The notes under the pieces are model-generated. The model did not search any database and was not told where the DNA came from. It saw only the letters and a program-made list of their open reading frames with translations. Shown here one piece after another: positions 36,201 to 47,893 of a stretch of 64,000 nucleotides of DNA. The DNA lies in NCBI RefSeq assembly GCF_000003815.2, contig NC_049982.1, positions 12,179,183-12,243,182 on the forward strand. The letters run 5' to 3'. This DNA comes from Branchiostoma floridae. Its lineage: Eukaryota; Chordata; Leptocardii; Amphioxiformes; Branchiostomatidae. How positions within the stretch are numbered: the first letter of the stretch is position 1; the number at the start of each line of letters is the position of its first letter. The translations under genes were made by a program, and so were the position numbers.

Positions 36201-39200
36201 TGAACTGAACTGTACAAGCAGATTTGTCTTCAGGTGACTATGAGGGAACCAATTTCAATTTTCTAATAGCAGTGTTCATATGAGATTGTCCTTACTGTGA
36301 ATGCCAGCACAACATCACTCCCAGCATGAGCAAACTCCCGGTGCAGCCCCTTCACTAGCTCAGGGTGCTCCACCACAACTTCAGGTGCAAACGGTCCAGC
36401 CTTCAGGTAGCCACGTCGCTCAAACTCAAACAGATATCCCTCCGCACAGATAACAGTCTCTCCTGCCTTGAGGCGATCCAGCAAGCCTATGTCAAAAGCT
36501 GGTGTGTTACGCCGAATGGCGAATGGCGGTTATACCGGCTATATAGATACAGATACAGATACAAAAGGACAATGTTGTTCTGTTATGTAGCCTTTCCAGG
36601 TTAACTAAGAGCCACACCTGCTGGTCATGGAGTTTGGTTCACATAGTGAAGCTTGTTTTATACCCAATCCGTTATGTTTTGTGATGAGTACAACTTCATG
36701 AATATTACTACAGTCACAGATGTTGTGACATTACAAAATAAGACTGTCAACAATAAAAATAATGTTCAAACAAGCAAATGTTTTAGAATCAATGTAATAG
36801 ATAAAGTATTAAGATTTGTGTCCTTTGATGAGCTTGTGGAATGGAAATACTTAAAATCAGAGTTGTACATATAATGTACACACTCAATTTTGGTGTCCAA
36901 CAAGCAGACATAGCAGTTCATACTCATCCTTCAGAGCTAAAGATAAGAACAAAACAAGATTACCATCATGATGGTCTAGTAACTTACCTTTTGGTTTTGT
37001 TGCCATTCTTAGTATCAGATGATGCCAACAGCCAAGATAAGGTTCTTCTTCCACTGAGGGTTAACACAAATTTTGGGAGACTAACTCGTTGTGACATGTT
37101 ATTTTTCTCTCATCAACTGTGATACTGATAAGCATTGCAATCAATAAGTCTGAAAATTTGGATTTCCCCTGAATGTCTTATCTGGATAGCAAAGTACATT
37201 ATTACTGTTTGGAAAATATGTCAATGATGCCATGAAACAGAAGTTTTGCAGCAAATCATGTGGTTCCTTACCCTTTTTAAGCAGGCAGGTGGCAAAAGTA
37301 GTTGTATAGATTATATCCAGGTATGCCAGTAAATATTCTGTGTGCCAGTCAGAGCTTGGTTCAAGGAGGGCCGGTTAAAACCAGATTCAAGGCGGGACCA
37401 TTCCACAGAGGGAGGACAGATATCAGGAAAACGATTTTTGCAGGGAAGTGGCAATATAGCAGAAAAAAATAAATTATGTACAGAACAACATGCCCATTCC
37501 CAACACTCATGCGTGAAGTATATATGATATTTTCTCAAATGTTGTAAACAAAGCCAGTTTATTAATATCTACCTCTAACTAATGTTTACACTTGTTCGCA
37601 CTTGGTCAGTGAACCATGGCTATTTGAACTGGAACCAAAAAGGGTGGACAAAGTTCAGCTGACAGAGGCACTCATTGACTGACAAGCATTTGTAGTCTCC
37701 CATTGATTGATACCTTTCTGCTATATATTGACCCTTGTGACCATGACCTTAAACAGAATAGAACAAGAGTTCGCAGACCTCATACCTCCATGAAATATGC
37801 TGATTATTCAAATGCCTTCATATTTGCATAATTTATGCTTGCTTATGTACACCTTTCACTAATTTACACAGGTCTCGGTGTTGACAGCCTAATGATTTAC
37901 GTACTAAGAAGAATTAGGACACTTTCAAATTAATTATGCAAATTAGAGACTTAATTAACATAATTAGTATCTGCTTAACTTCCGCCTGCGACAAACTACA
38001 TTGTACATGTAATATGTATTTGAGTCCTATATTGGAAAACACTCTAAATATAGATTTTCCTCATTAAGTCTGCAAATTTGCATAATTTAAAGTCCAAATT
38101 TGCATAATTTGCACTTTATTATGTACATCTCTGCCACAGGTACCTGCATACTAAATATCATGGAAATCCATCATTCCTATGTTCCATTATGCTCCTTGGA
38201 AGATTTTGACAAAAATGCTCCTGCAGTTCCAGAGCAAGCTGCTAGGGGGCCCAAACATACACCACTTCTTCCTTACATCAAAAGCTATCTGCCAACAAAA
38301 AATAAAGACCATAGCATGTCCAGGTAAAAAGATACAAAAAATTGAAGTTCTGCTGCAGTACCAAGGTCACACACCAGGGTGCCCAAAATTGACCTTGACC
38401 TGAGGCTTCCCAACCCCTACCCACATACCAAATATCATCGTAATCCATCAAGAGGTTCTCAAGTTATGATGACCACAAATATCCGGAAACACAGACACAC
38501 AGACACACAGACAGACAGACACACTCAAAACTATACCTCCATTTTTCATGGAGGTAATAAAGTCATTAAAGAGCCATGAACAAATGAAACCTTTGTCTTT
38601 ATGCAGAAGGCTGGTATAGAGAAGTTAGTAAGTTAAACTGGACATCTAGAACTGAGATCTGTTGCCAAAGGCTTTAAATAACAGACTTTATTGTATCTTA
38701 CACAGTTTGCTCCAGAGCCACCAAAGAAGAAAGCAAAGACATCAGCTAAATCGTCGAGTAAGGTAGATACCAATTCACTGGTTAATGCTTCCTTCTGCAT
38801 TTCCTGATCTTGGGGATAAGTCGGTAGCTCATTTGCAAAATAGACTTTGCCTTTCCACTGTATGATATTGACTTCATGTCCACATTGTGTTAACCCAGAG
38901 ATAATGATATAGCACAGTGTAAGCACACAGATTTTGTGATACTTCTAGTCAGTATAGTGCTTGATGCAGACTTTTGAAAACAAATTTCTTGCAGAAAAAA
39001 ACATCCAGCAAAAAGCCAGTTGCAAAAACAAAGGCAAGCAAATCCTCAAGGAAAACAGTAGACGATTCGTCAGACGAAAATTCGGATGGTGTTGACGACG
39101 AGAAGTTGGCGAGGAAACTCCACGCTGAGGAGAACAGAACGTCGATGCGAGCTGTGAAGAAGATACCAGTGAGCACCAGTTCTCAACCCTACTGTCGGCA

Positions 39201-40637
39201 CTTTGTGCCAACTAGGTGACAATGTTGCAAATGATTCTCGGATGCACAGATACGACAGCATCCCAATACATGTACTATGTTGATTCCTCAAAGTCCTGAA
39301 GACCTGCAATACTAATCACTGGATCACATGAGCACATGATGTCAAATGAAACATGTTTTGTTGTACCTGAACTGTTTTTGTTCAGTTACTTTGTTACATA
39401 CACACTGAAAGGTTTTTCTGATTTGGGGCTGATATTCATTTCTACAGGCCAAGAGGAAGAGGAAGAAGAAGAAAGATTCAGATGATGACAGTGATGATGA
39501 TTTTGAAGAGAAACCAAAGAGAAGTTAGGACCTTTTCCTAGTTTTATATAACTTTTATGGGATGATTTTTTATCTTTCCAACAGTAGTAGGTTTTGTATA
39601 TACTTTTTCAGCAGTTTCGTATTTCACTACTCGTATTCCCTCCTTCCAAACAGCTGTTGGCTCTAATAGTTGAACCGCTTGACCACAAACACATCCGGCA
39701 GAATAATATCAATGCAGTGCAGATTTTGAATAAAGACTCATCTTCATTGGTAGAATCCATAGTTGCAAAGATTTGCTTTATTCCAACAGAAAGAAAACAC
39801 TCACCATGAATTTGTATTGATCTTGCCAAACTTCATCAGATGTCTGATTCACTGTGTTCTCATTCCGTGTGCAGAAATTTGTTACCTAAGTCTCTTCCTT
39901 TCACTAAATTACAGAAAATTCCATGTACTCAAGAGACATGGTTCTGTCTCCTGACCTGGCTGCTGTGGTTGGAGGGGAAAAGGTAGGTCATGATCTTTGA
40001 ACTTCATGGTGACCTCTGACCCTCTCTGGTCAGGGGTGACTGGCTAACAGTTACCGTAGTTAGTCCAAATTTTGAGACGCTTGTGGCAGATATGAGAACC
40101 ATAAATTCTTTATGTGCATGTCAAGCTAGCATGTCTGTCTCATTCACACACAGATGCCCAGGAGTGAAGTAGTGAAGAGGATGTGGGCTGTGATCAAGGA
40201 AAGAAAACTGCAGGACCCCAGCGACAAACAGTACATCATCTGTGATGAGCAACTTCTGAAAGTCTTTGGTAAGTTGTCAATCTACATCTGCAGACTAACG
40301 ATTTGGAAGCTCTCTTCAAATATTTGTATATATGTTATAAACACACAGCTATACTGGGATGTACATTTGGCTTCTCAAACATTTCACTAAACTGCTGAGA
40401 ATTCTCTTAAAGTTTGCCACAATTTCAACACCAACCATGTACAGTATATGGTAACCATACATTGAATTGGCAAGTGAATTGTCATATGGTGTCAATAGTG
40501 TAAATTGCCTTGATGTACTGTCTAACTCAAGGTATCAAAAAATACTATTCTTTTGATTTTCAGGTGAACGTCGACTGAAGCCATTTGGAATGATGAAGTA
40601 CCTTAAGAATCACATCATGGACCCGAAAGCTATGTAA
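30209..40637 (+). CDS. DEK_C plus SWIB domain nuclear protein
   Basis: Nine exons in a consistent frame: 30209-30251, 32806-32896, 33135-33237, 38706-38762, 38995-39168, 39448-39523, 39915-39982, 40154-40268, 40564-40637, giving 266 residues. Residues 1-55 ([15 protein letters not shown], then [15 protein letters not shown]) resemble the DEK C-terminal fold. A lysine/serine/acidic linker follows ([26 protein letters not shown]), with likely nuclear localisation signals and CK2-type acidic serine sites. The C-terminal ~85 residues form a SWIB/MDM2-type domain ([43 protein letters not shown]). The DEK_C-linker-SWIB order is that of yeast Uaf30/Tri1-like proteins, so a chromatin or transcription role is expected; the target is unknown. 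Intron 3 (33238-38705) contains a whole BHMT-like gene on the other strand. For exon 4 I chose the GTAGAT donor because the nearer GTAAGG breaks frame with exon 5. Confidence 0.88.
30815..32376. mobile_element. Composite of MITE-like inverted-repeat elements
   Basis: Both outer ends carry CAGTCAAACCTGT in inverted orientation and are flanked by TA. Inside are two families. One has ends with TTAATTCGTCACTTTTCA (30842 region, and inverted at 31850-31875; a diverged copy near 31060). The other is GGCCACCTGTCC-rich (31896-32376) and homologous, inverted, to 53641-54089. It lies in intron 1 of the SWIB gene. No transposase is visible. Confidence 0.7.
33857..37006 (-). CDS. BHMT-like homocysteine S-methyltransferase (nested)
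   Basis: Minus-strand exons: 37006-36988, 36486-36296, 36023-35829, 35533-35422, 35044-34869, 34506-34428, 34104-33857. All phases agree, giving 339 residues. The start is the short exon MATKPK, whose ATG joins [12 protein letters not shown] in frame; an upstream in-line ATG is out of frame. This is a TIM-barrel homocysteine methyltransferase. The zinc ligands are conserved: GLNC (C212) and GLCC (C294, C295), corresponding to BHMT Cys217, Cys299, Cys300. FMVAETF supplies the equivalent of BHMT Glu159. The N-terminal DGG of vertebrate BHMT is replaced by AEG (residues 21-23). The protein lacks about 65 C-terminal residues of human BHMT (406 aa), including the dimerisation arm. Betaine as methyl donor is therefore inferred, not shown. 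The gene lies wholly within intron 3 of the plus-strand SWIB gene. Confidence 0.9.
34649..34699. repeat. Fold-back hairpin containing ACCAAGGAGGTT
   Basis: GAGGTTGAAAAGAGG is followed almost immediately by CCTCTTTTCAACCTC, and pairing extends outward imperfectly (TGCAACCAAG against its partner). The loop is 0-2 nt. It lies in an intron of the BHMT-like gene. Confidence 0.85.
37768..38566. repeat. Interspersed AT-rich repeat with inverted ends
   Basis: The left edge has ATACCTCCATGAAAT. The right edge has ATACCTCCA and TGGAGGTAAT forming a small terminal hairpin. Internally there are repeated TTTGCATAATTTA tracts and TTTTGACAAAAATGCTCCTG. A related copy lies at 46350-47125. No coding capacity is seen. 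It lies in SWIB intron 3. Class undetermined. Confidence 0.65.
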
Positions 40638-43437
40638 AGGCTACTTTGCACCCCCTTGGTTTAGTACGGAGGTCTGGCCTGCCATGCCATTATCTATTGA
40701 GATTTTTATATGTTAAGTTGCACTGACATTCAATATGACAGACACAGAAAAATGTGCCTGATGTACACGTTGTGCCGAGGGGTGCACTTTGACCGATGGA
40801 AATGACAGGCAATATTGCAGTATTTTTGTACAGAGAGAAACGAGCTATCAGTATGAGCAATGCCTGACAAATAGGTAGACTATAGTGCTATTGGACTGTG
40901 CAATGTTAGGAAGTACACAGTGGAAATATGCCAGCCTTGTTAAAAAGACATTTTCTAGTCTGATTTTTTCCAAGGACAGCTGACTTGAGTGTTAGACTAG
41001 GGAGCTAAATGGGCAACCTGAAGACTCTAGTTAGTTTAACCCCTTCCTTAGGAAGGTAGCCTGTTGTCACATACCTGAGCTTTGTTTTTGAAACAGAGTT
41101 AGGCAGCAGGAGGAAGGTTAGCCCACAGTGATGTTGCCCCAGACTTGGGGACAGCTGGCTCATGTTGGCCTGTTCTGGCCATCACATTGGCTGCTTGGTG
41201 CACATATAACATATGTTATTGGGCTATTTGGCTGCTATTGATAAATTATTGTATAAGATTGAGAAACCTGTATTTTGTCAGTGTCCCACTAGGATCGGAA
41301 TGATGGCTGCTACGATGACTTTTGTTACACTTTGTGTTTTGGTATTTGAACAGCCATATTGACTAGACTGGTAGAATTGGTGCTTAAACCTCCCTGTGTT
41401 TGAGAGTTGCTGTTAAGAGTTGCAATGCAGAGGGGATGGAAACTAAATGTGGAATATTGCTGATCATACACTGTAAGACATTCATTAGATGCTTTAAATG
41501 TTTTTTTTCCAAAGCATTGCAAAGAGATTCTTGATAATCAGATGTTAGATGAAGAAAGGGTCTTCCCAGATTAGATTGACTGTATATTTGCTATTTCAAT
41601 CGTTAGTTATGTCAGCTATTTTAGCTGTATGATTTGTTGCAGTTTTTGCATTCATTGAGTTGGATGGAAGATGATGGTCTAGTTGATGGTATCATAGAGG
41701 TTGGCATATAATGGTACCTTGCACATAAATGAGCCTTAGATAGATATAATAGTCATTCATTATACCATAGTTACAAAGTTTACATTTATTCAGAAATACA
41801 CAAGTTACATTGCAAGTTATATTGTTACTGGCATATCTATCTATATCTATATATATATTGAAGCAATTACTCCTAGTTTATATTTGTTATGTTAAGTTGT
41901 TTTCTCAATATAGCAAAGTAGCATCAATGAACAGTTGGTAATATACGAAATTGTCTAGTATACTTCCATCTTATCATGAAAGTAAAATGAAGGTTGTCTA
42001 AAAACTGACAGAAAGGATGCATGTATCCTTGTGTGCAATGTTGAGATGTGTTTGTACTACATTTATTCCATATATTTTCGTTTTTGAAATTTTACTGAGA
42101 AGAGAAGTAATGAAGTAACTTGGCATTACCAATATTAGTTTAATATTTTCCTTCCAGTAGTTAATTTATATGTACACTGCAATATTTTGTTAACAGTAGA
42201 CAAAAGAATTATTGTTTATCAGGAGCAAATCATGACATGATATAAGCAGCTGGTGTAGCTGAAAATTAGTGAAGATGTAGGCAGAAAATTGTACTGCTGT
42301 GCACTTTGCAGTAAACATATCCACTAACATTGATTAGATAGGTAGGACACTTTCGTTTTGTAACTTTTCAGTTACGTTTCTCAAAAGCTTCACATGTATA
42401 ACCAAGTGTTACACAAACTATCACGAAAGCCTTCCAAGTTTAGTACTAGTTTTAGGAGCTTTATATATTATAGTGACAGACATTTGCAAATAAAAGTGAG
42501 GCTACACTGCTGTTTCTGTGTGAATATTTACCGTGGTTGACAAGTACAAAGCTGCCACCTCTTCCAGAACATGCAGCAACACACCTTGAATACCGCATGT
42601 TGAAACCTGCCTGGTACACGTGACGGACGAAAACGCATGCACGCACGCACGGTAGTTTTAGGACTTCCGGCCTTACCATCTAGGACCATTTGAAAGTGCA
42701 CAATTCACATTTTTTAAAGATTCTCTTGTATGGTCAATTTTACCAACTTTAAGTGATTTGTAAGTGGCCCTGTCATCAGTTCAAAGAGTTGAACGGGAGA
42801 TAGGCTGCATGTCCGTCATATATGTGTATTTTTATGATTCTATTTTGCCTTTCTACATTTTGACGAGGTTGGGTTGGCTGAGCTAGGTCGAAACAGTTCG
42901 TTAATTTGGTGTTAATTAACTTACTAATAATAGGCTTGCCCGACCGTAAAATAGGGCATGTAAATAGAATCAATGAGCTTTTATCAATCAATTAAGGTAT
43001 AACTTTTTAAAAAAAGCACAGTGTACGTCTGTGCGTCTATCTCGAGTTCATTGTGTCGATGAAAATGTGGTTCCTTTTAGTAATATGAGCAATGCTACTG
43101 TGTATTGGCACAAAGTGGACAGTCCTAACACCATTAATTAAACGACGAACGGCAATCCCCCACATGTGCCCTAGTCATGGCATTCATGAACTTTGGAAGG
43201 CCGACGTGGCAACACCCATGCCAAAATGTGAAGATTTATTTTGGCGCGTCCTGCTTATAGATCTCAGAACTTAAAAACGTCCAGATACAATGGGAGCAGC
43301 GCAGCCGCTTTCTGTTAAACTAACACGACGCGCTGCCACAGTGTCCTTCCATCTGTCTGGATTCTCCCATTCTATCGCTGGCTTTGATATGCAAAGTTAT
43401 GTGATACTCGTACATATCTTTACACATATAACTTGAA

Positions 43438-43510
<73 letters not shown>

Positions 43511-43718
43511 TGAGAGAGAGAGAGAGAGAGACAGAGAGATCTTTTGAATCGTATTGCAAGAGATCGCCTTTGCCTTATGCACTAAAAACCACACTACGTT
43601 CGCTGACGATTCTAGAAACCCTAGATACACAAAGCACTAGCTAATAAGAAGAAAGCATTTGATGTCTACTGCACCTTTCTGGCATCATCTATATAGTGCT
43701 TTGTGGTCCTTATTGATT
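40638..43718. other. 3' UTR of SWIB gene and intergenic AT-rich DNA
   Basis: There are no supportable exons. The first 1.9 kb is AT-rich and may be 3' UTR; an AATAAA lies at about 42489. CpG content rises at about 43.0-43.35 kb. The final part holds a compound microsatellite. Confidence 0.5.
43438..43538. repeat. Compound microsatellite (TA)n(TG)n(GA)n
   Basis: Three consecutive dinucleotide tracts: TA, then TG for about 40 nt, then GA. Open frames of repeated Thr-His and Tyr-Ile on the minus strand are artefacts of this repeat. Confidence 0.97.
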
Positions 43719-45198
43719 CTACGGTTTATGGAGCTTTTCAGTGTTCGGCAAGAGACCAGTGGGAAGGAGACTCATTTCCACCACCATGAGAGTTCCCGTG
43801 TGCTCCGTCCAGGTAACCCAGTCTATTCCCTGATCATGGTCATTGTCCTCGCTGTACAGGTACAAGCCGTTCAGGTTGGAGTGGTGACAGCTCCTGTACC
43901 ACCAGGCTCCTCGGCAGATCGTCGCGCAGTTGCCGCTCCTGCCATCGTTGTCCCTGTCCCAGGTGCTGAAGGGCTGGCCCTGGTGGTAGGAGAGCGAGTC
44001 GCCCGCCGTGCCACTGTACTCTCCCAGCCTCAGGCGGTACATGCCGGCTTCGTCCTCTATCACCACCCAGTCATAGTCCGCGTACTTGGACTCCCCGTCC
44101 CAGTTCTCCATATAGATGCGCAGTTTGTAACTGCCCTGGCTGGTCAGCAGGTGAATCCGGTCGTTTCCCAGCCAAAAATCTCCTAATGGAGAACCGAAGC
44201 CCCGCTTGTACTCCTGCCAGGTCCTGTAGAAGTCGGTGGTGTTGTCTTTTCTACGCTGCATGACAGTCCAGCCCTCGCCGTTGTCTATCTGACAGTAGAC
44301 GTAGAAGGGTTCCGCTAACATGCCGCGATGCTTGGAGGAGTAGGGGTAGTTGAGAGGTTGGATGGTGTAGACGCCGCTTTCCGTGTTTCCGATTGCGACC
44401 ACGTCTTGACAATCTACAACACACATCGTCGTGGTTAAAAGCCGTACCAACGCGTTTTTCTAGTTTATGCAGGAATTAACTAGAAGGTTTTTGATATCTA
44501 GATCTTGTTGAAGTCAATTGCAAGGTATAGCTTTGATTGCAAACTTTTAAACATTAAAACGGCAGAAAACAACAAACTTTCCGCGATTGGCTGAAATGTG
44601 TCATAGAAAAAAAATGATAAGAAAAATTTTAAAAAGGGCAGACTCTCTATTGGATTTCTTTTATTACAAAGCACGCTGATTTCAACATACCTTTTGGATA
44701 CACGATTGCACTGCCGTCTGCTTCTGCGAGGTTTTCCATTCGTTCCTTCGGCGTCACAAGTTGGTCCAGCATTTCCAGGACAGAAAAGGACACATCTTGC
44801 AGGCCTTGCTCAAGTTTATTCAGCCGAGTGTTGGTCAGAAGAAGCTGTTCCGACATTATTTCTAGGAGGTAGTCCCTCCTTGGGATCACATTTTCTTTTT
44901 CTTCCATTTTCTCAAAAGCCCCTTCCACGCGAGACACCACGACATGCAGCTGTGTCTTGAGATGGTGGAAGTAGTTGATAGCGGTGCCTCTCCAGGACAG
45001 TAGGGCGTCCATACCTTTGCGAATGTATTTGACATCCACACATGACGTGACATTCTCCGGCGGGAACTTGGAAGGATGTTTTGTCGCCTCATCATCTGAC
45101 CGTTGTTGGCGTCTGCGACCGACGTCTTGAGACGCTGTTTGTGGCATGAGGATGACACAGACAACACAGACGAGAAGACTAACGCGTATAGGGGCCAT
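43719..45198 (-). CDS. Secreted fibrinogen-related protein (coiled coil + FReD)
   Basis: Two minus-strand exons, 45198-44691 and 44413-43719, join in phase 1 (AAAAG/GTATG donor, TTGTAG acceptor), giving 400 residues. Residues 1-23 are a signal peptide (MAPIRVSLLVCVVCVILM). Residues ~75-165 are heptad-like and probably coiled coil (YLLEIMSEQLLLTNTRLNKL), as in angiopoietin-like and other FREP proteins, suggesting oligomerisation. The second exon encodes a whole fibrinogen C-terminal domain: GVYTIQP, GWTVMQRR, DFWLGND, then the calcium loop DRDNDGRSGNCA and CRGAWWYRSCHHSNLNG. Such proteins act as carbohydrate-binding lectins or signalling ligands; ligand and role are not readable here. The 45198 start gives the best signal peptide; upstream in-frame ATGs add an implausible leader. 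Confidence 0.92.
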
Positions 45199-45936
45199 AT
45201 TCGGGAAGGCACTCACCGTAAAGAGAAGTCTGCCAGAATTCAAAACTCCTCCTAAACTACTTTGGCGAACGATCAAGTGATTTCTGTGGAGTGGGATCGC
45301 TTTTTGGCTGCGAATATTGCATTCCGCAGGCACATTTACGCTTTCGTGAACTACCTGACTCACCGTCACGTGGAGGAGATGCTAAAGGTAAAATATAGAT
45401 ACGTAGGAGGAAGAGTCATAGACCGCAGACACAATGTAATGGAAAACAGAGGATTGTGCTGCATTTCCGAAAATCCTGCGCTGCTCTGTTTCGCTACCTG
45501 TTGCCAAATCACTCTCCTACAGCAGAGATGAATCTGTGTGTGTGCGGTAGGTTCAGAAGGAGTATAACGACGGAGAATGTGCCAAATAAACTCAGCAAAT
45601 ACTGTTCGGAAACTTGAAATCATTGCTCTTCGGCTCTTTGCGTCTCGGAAGGCAATCGACAGTTTCAGTCAGTCTCAGGGCCTCGGTTCTCTTACAGGTT
45701 ACTCTTAGTAGTCCCGGCTTGGTAGTACCTATTACTTAATCAATTGTGTAATACAGTGTATTGTGTATCATTAAAAACTTATCTACTATCCTTTACGATG
45801 ATAAACACACCATAGTATGTGTTACTAAGCAAAAGTGCTGAGATTCCCTGCCAATACAGTGGCACTGTGGGATTTCGTGGCCTCCTCCGCAGATCTAGCA
45901 GCGTTTTTTGTGTGTTTTTGGGTCTGATTCGCGATT

Positions 45937-46031
45937 TTCAACATGGGCTAAGGCTCTCTAATGCCGAGAAAGGGTGTTTCTGCCCAGTTAAACTTCCTCT
46001 CTCGGCATCAGAGAACCTTATCACTGTTGAA
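45937..46031 (-). ncRNA. Possible miRNA-precursor-like hairpin
   Basis: Arms 45949-45969 and 46000-46020 (21 nt each) are inverted repeats with two mismatches. Read from the minus strand both mismatches are G-U wobbles, so the arms pair fully; from the plus strand they are A-C mismatches. A further 7-bp stem (45937-45943 with 46025-46031) closes it beyond a small internal loop. The terminal loop is 30 nt. Shape and size suit a pre-miRNA, but expression is unknown; it could be a degenerate MITE. Confidence 0.3.
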
Positions 46032-46349
46032 TCAATCGTGAATTAGTGCTCCCTTCAAGAATAAAAGCCAGCCCTGCCAGAAGTCTGCAAGTATGGCAAG
46101 GGATGTCGGCACTATTTCTGGCGACGAAACAAAGAAACCAGTCATGGTGTTCATTGTATAAAGGGGTTATCATAACAAACTAGGTATCATTCTAAAGGAA
46201 AACATCCAATGATCATTATCTGAAAAGCAACGGACATATAATCAAGGGCACTTCCTGCAATTCTTTTCCGCGACCTCCACACAATTAGCCTTGGAGCTCA
46301 ACCATGAATGTGCGATCACAGCAAATGTTATATTATTGTACTATAAGGC

Positions 46350-47125
46350 AACTAGAGTTCGGCGACCTCATACTTCCATGAAATATTTAGAGCTTTTGTA
46401 AATTTCATGAAATTGACTAACACATTAACATAATTTATGCATGGTGTTGTTCATCATTGACTAACATATAATATGTCACAAGTATTAACTTCCCATCATT
46501 AATCATAAAACGGTTTTGCAATTTTTACATAAATTATGCAAACAAAAACAATTTTTACATAAATTATGCAAAAAAGTACCATATTTGGTATCTGCTTATA
46601 TTCCACCTATCATAATTAACATGTGTTACATTTATTGAAGTCCAGTTATTGGAAACAATGGAATTATACAATTTCCTCATCAATTATGCAAATCAAGTCC
46701 TCATTTGCATAACATGTATATCATCATGAACATCTTTGCTTAAGCTAACTACATGCCTAAAATGATGCCAATCCGTCAATCCTTTCTGCAGTTATCCTCT
46801 TTAGAATGTCTTAACAAAAAAGCCCATGCAAATTATAAATTAAATTTTAGGGAATTGAAACTTGCCCCACTTTGTCATGACACTGAAAGCTATCTACCAC
46901 CCAAATGTCAAGACCATATCACGTTCGGGACAAGAGATACATAGAAAAAACTGCTATGATAGATCATTCTCATTAATTATGCAGATGTACCCATATTTCA
47001 CATAATTAGTATTTCATTTTGTACAACGTTGTACCTACATACCAAAAATCATGAAAATTCGTTGTTCCCTTCTTGAGTGATACACTTCAGAAGTTTTTGA
47101 CAAAAATGCTCCTGCTGTACGGTAT
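46350..47125. repeat. Second copy of the AT-rich interspersed repeat
   Basis: It starts with GACCTCATACTTCCATGAAA and ends with TTTTGACAAAAATGCTCCTG, matching the order of the 37768-38566 copy. The distinct right-end hairpin of that copy is not found here, so this copy looks 3'-truncated. Confidence 0.6.
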
Positions 47126-47885
47126 GTGCCCACAGGACTTCATTACACCCATGGTGTACATCACTTAAAAATTGTTAAATTTGGGTGTTTCTACCATTTT
47201 TGACCAAACATGTAGATTTTGGGTTCCTGTGTCATGAAATAGCCAACTAATCTGGAATTAGGTACATGTATATGGGTGACCATGGGTGGACTCTTAGCAC
47301 TAGGAATGGGCAGCATTTTGTTTTGGGATTGTTCAATTTCTGCAAAAGCTTCATGTGCAAAAGTACATTTTTGCATTGGGATGGGGATGTATTTACATAT
47401 GCTGTATTTGCTCATGAGCAAGTGTCAGATTTTCTAGATCTGATTTTATTTCTCTCACGCATGCATGTATTGGATGAGAGTCAACCAAGCCCCTGGCTTT
47501 GGTCCAATTAGACCAATGCAGGAGAAGCCCGTCAGAATCCGCTTCCCTAGTGAAAACACAACTTGAGAGGGAATAGTCATGAAAATCCTTGACTCCGTTT
47601 CCTGCATATTCAGGGTCACTGGTTCCATGGTGCGTTGTTCCTTAAGCTGTTTTACCAAATCGGTATCAAACATTGCAGCTATGTCGGGCAAATTCTATAA
47701 ATGTTAGCCTTCACTATTGCGGGATTGCGGCCTACCCCCTGCGGACACACTTCGATTTCACGCAATTTGTACGACTGTTTGTCCTATGAAGTATGATACC
47801 CCATCGCAGTCCTACCTTTTGCTAGAAATTAAAAGACAAACTTCAATCATTTTTAGCTAGAAGTCTGAAATAACGAATTTCATGT

Positions 47886-47893
47886 TATAAATA
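47886..47893 (+). promoter_or_regulatory. TATA-box candidate for IGFBP-Kazal-Ig gene 1
   Basis: TATAAATA lies 120 bp upstream of the ATG at 48014, a suitable distance for a core promoter with a short 5' UTR of about 95 nt. Prediction by position and sequence only. Confidence 0.45.

Noticed and set aside
36841-37122. Upstream ATG ([10 protein letters not shown]...) as start of the BHMT-like protein
   Set aside because: It is out of frame with exon 2; the ATG at 37006 gives MATKPKG and the correct phase.
37768-38566. Helitron interpretation because of a 3'-end hairpin
   Set aside because: There is no CTRR end and no TC start at the boundaries, and no Rep/helicase relic was seen.
38706-38757. 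Alternative donor GTAAGG for SWIB exon 4
   Set aside because: It would leave one extra base and shift the frame of exon 5; the GTAGAT donor five bases later keeps frame.
43320-43630. Minus-strand frames of Thr-His and Tyr-Ile repeats
   Set aside because: They come from the compound TA/TG/GA microsatellite.
45262-45531. 89-codon plus-strand frame near the fibrinogen-related gene
   Set aside because: It overlaps the upstream flank of that gene, has no signal or domain, and opposes several equal-length frames.
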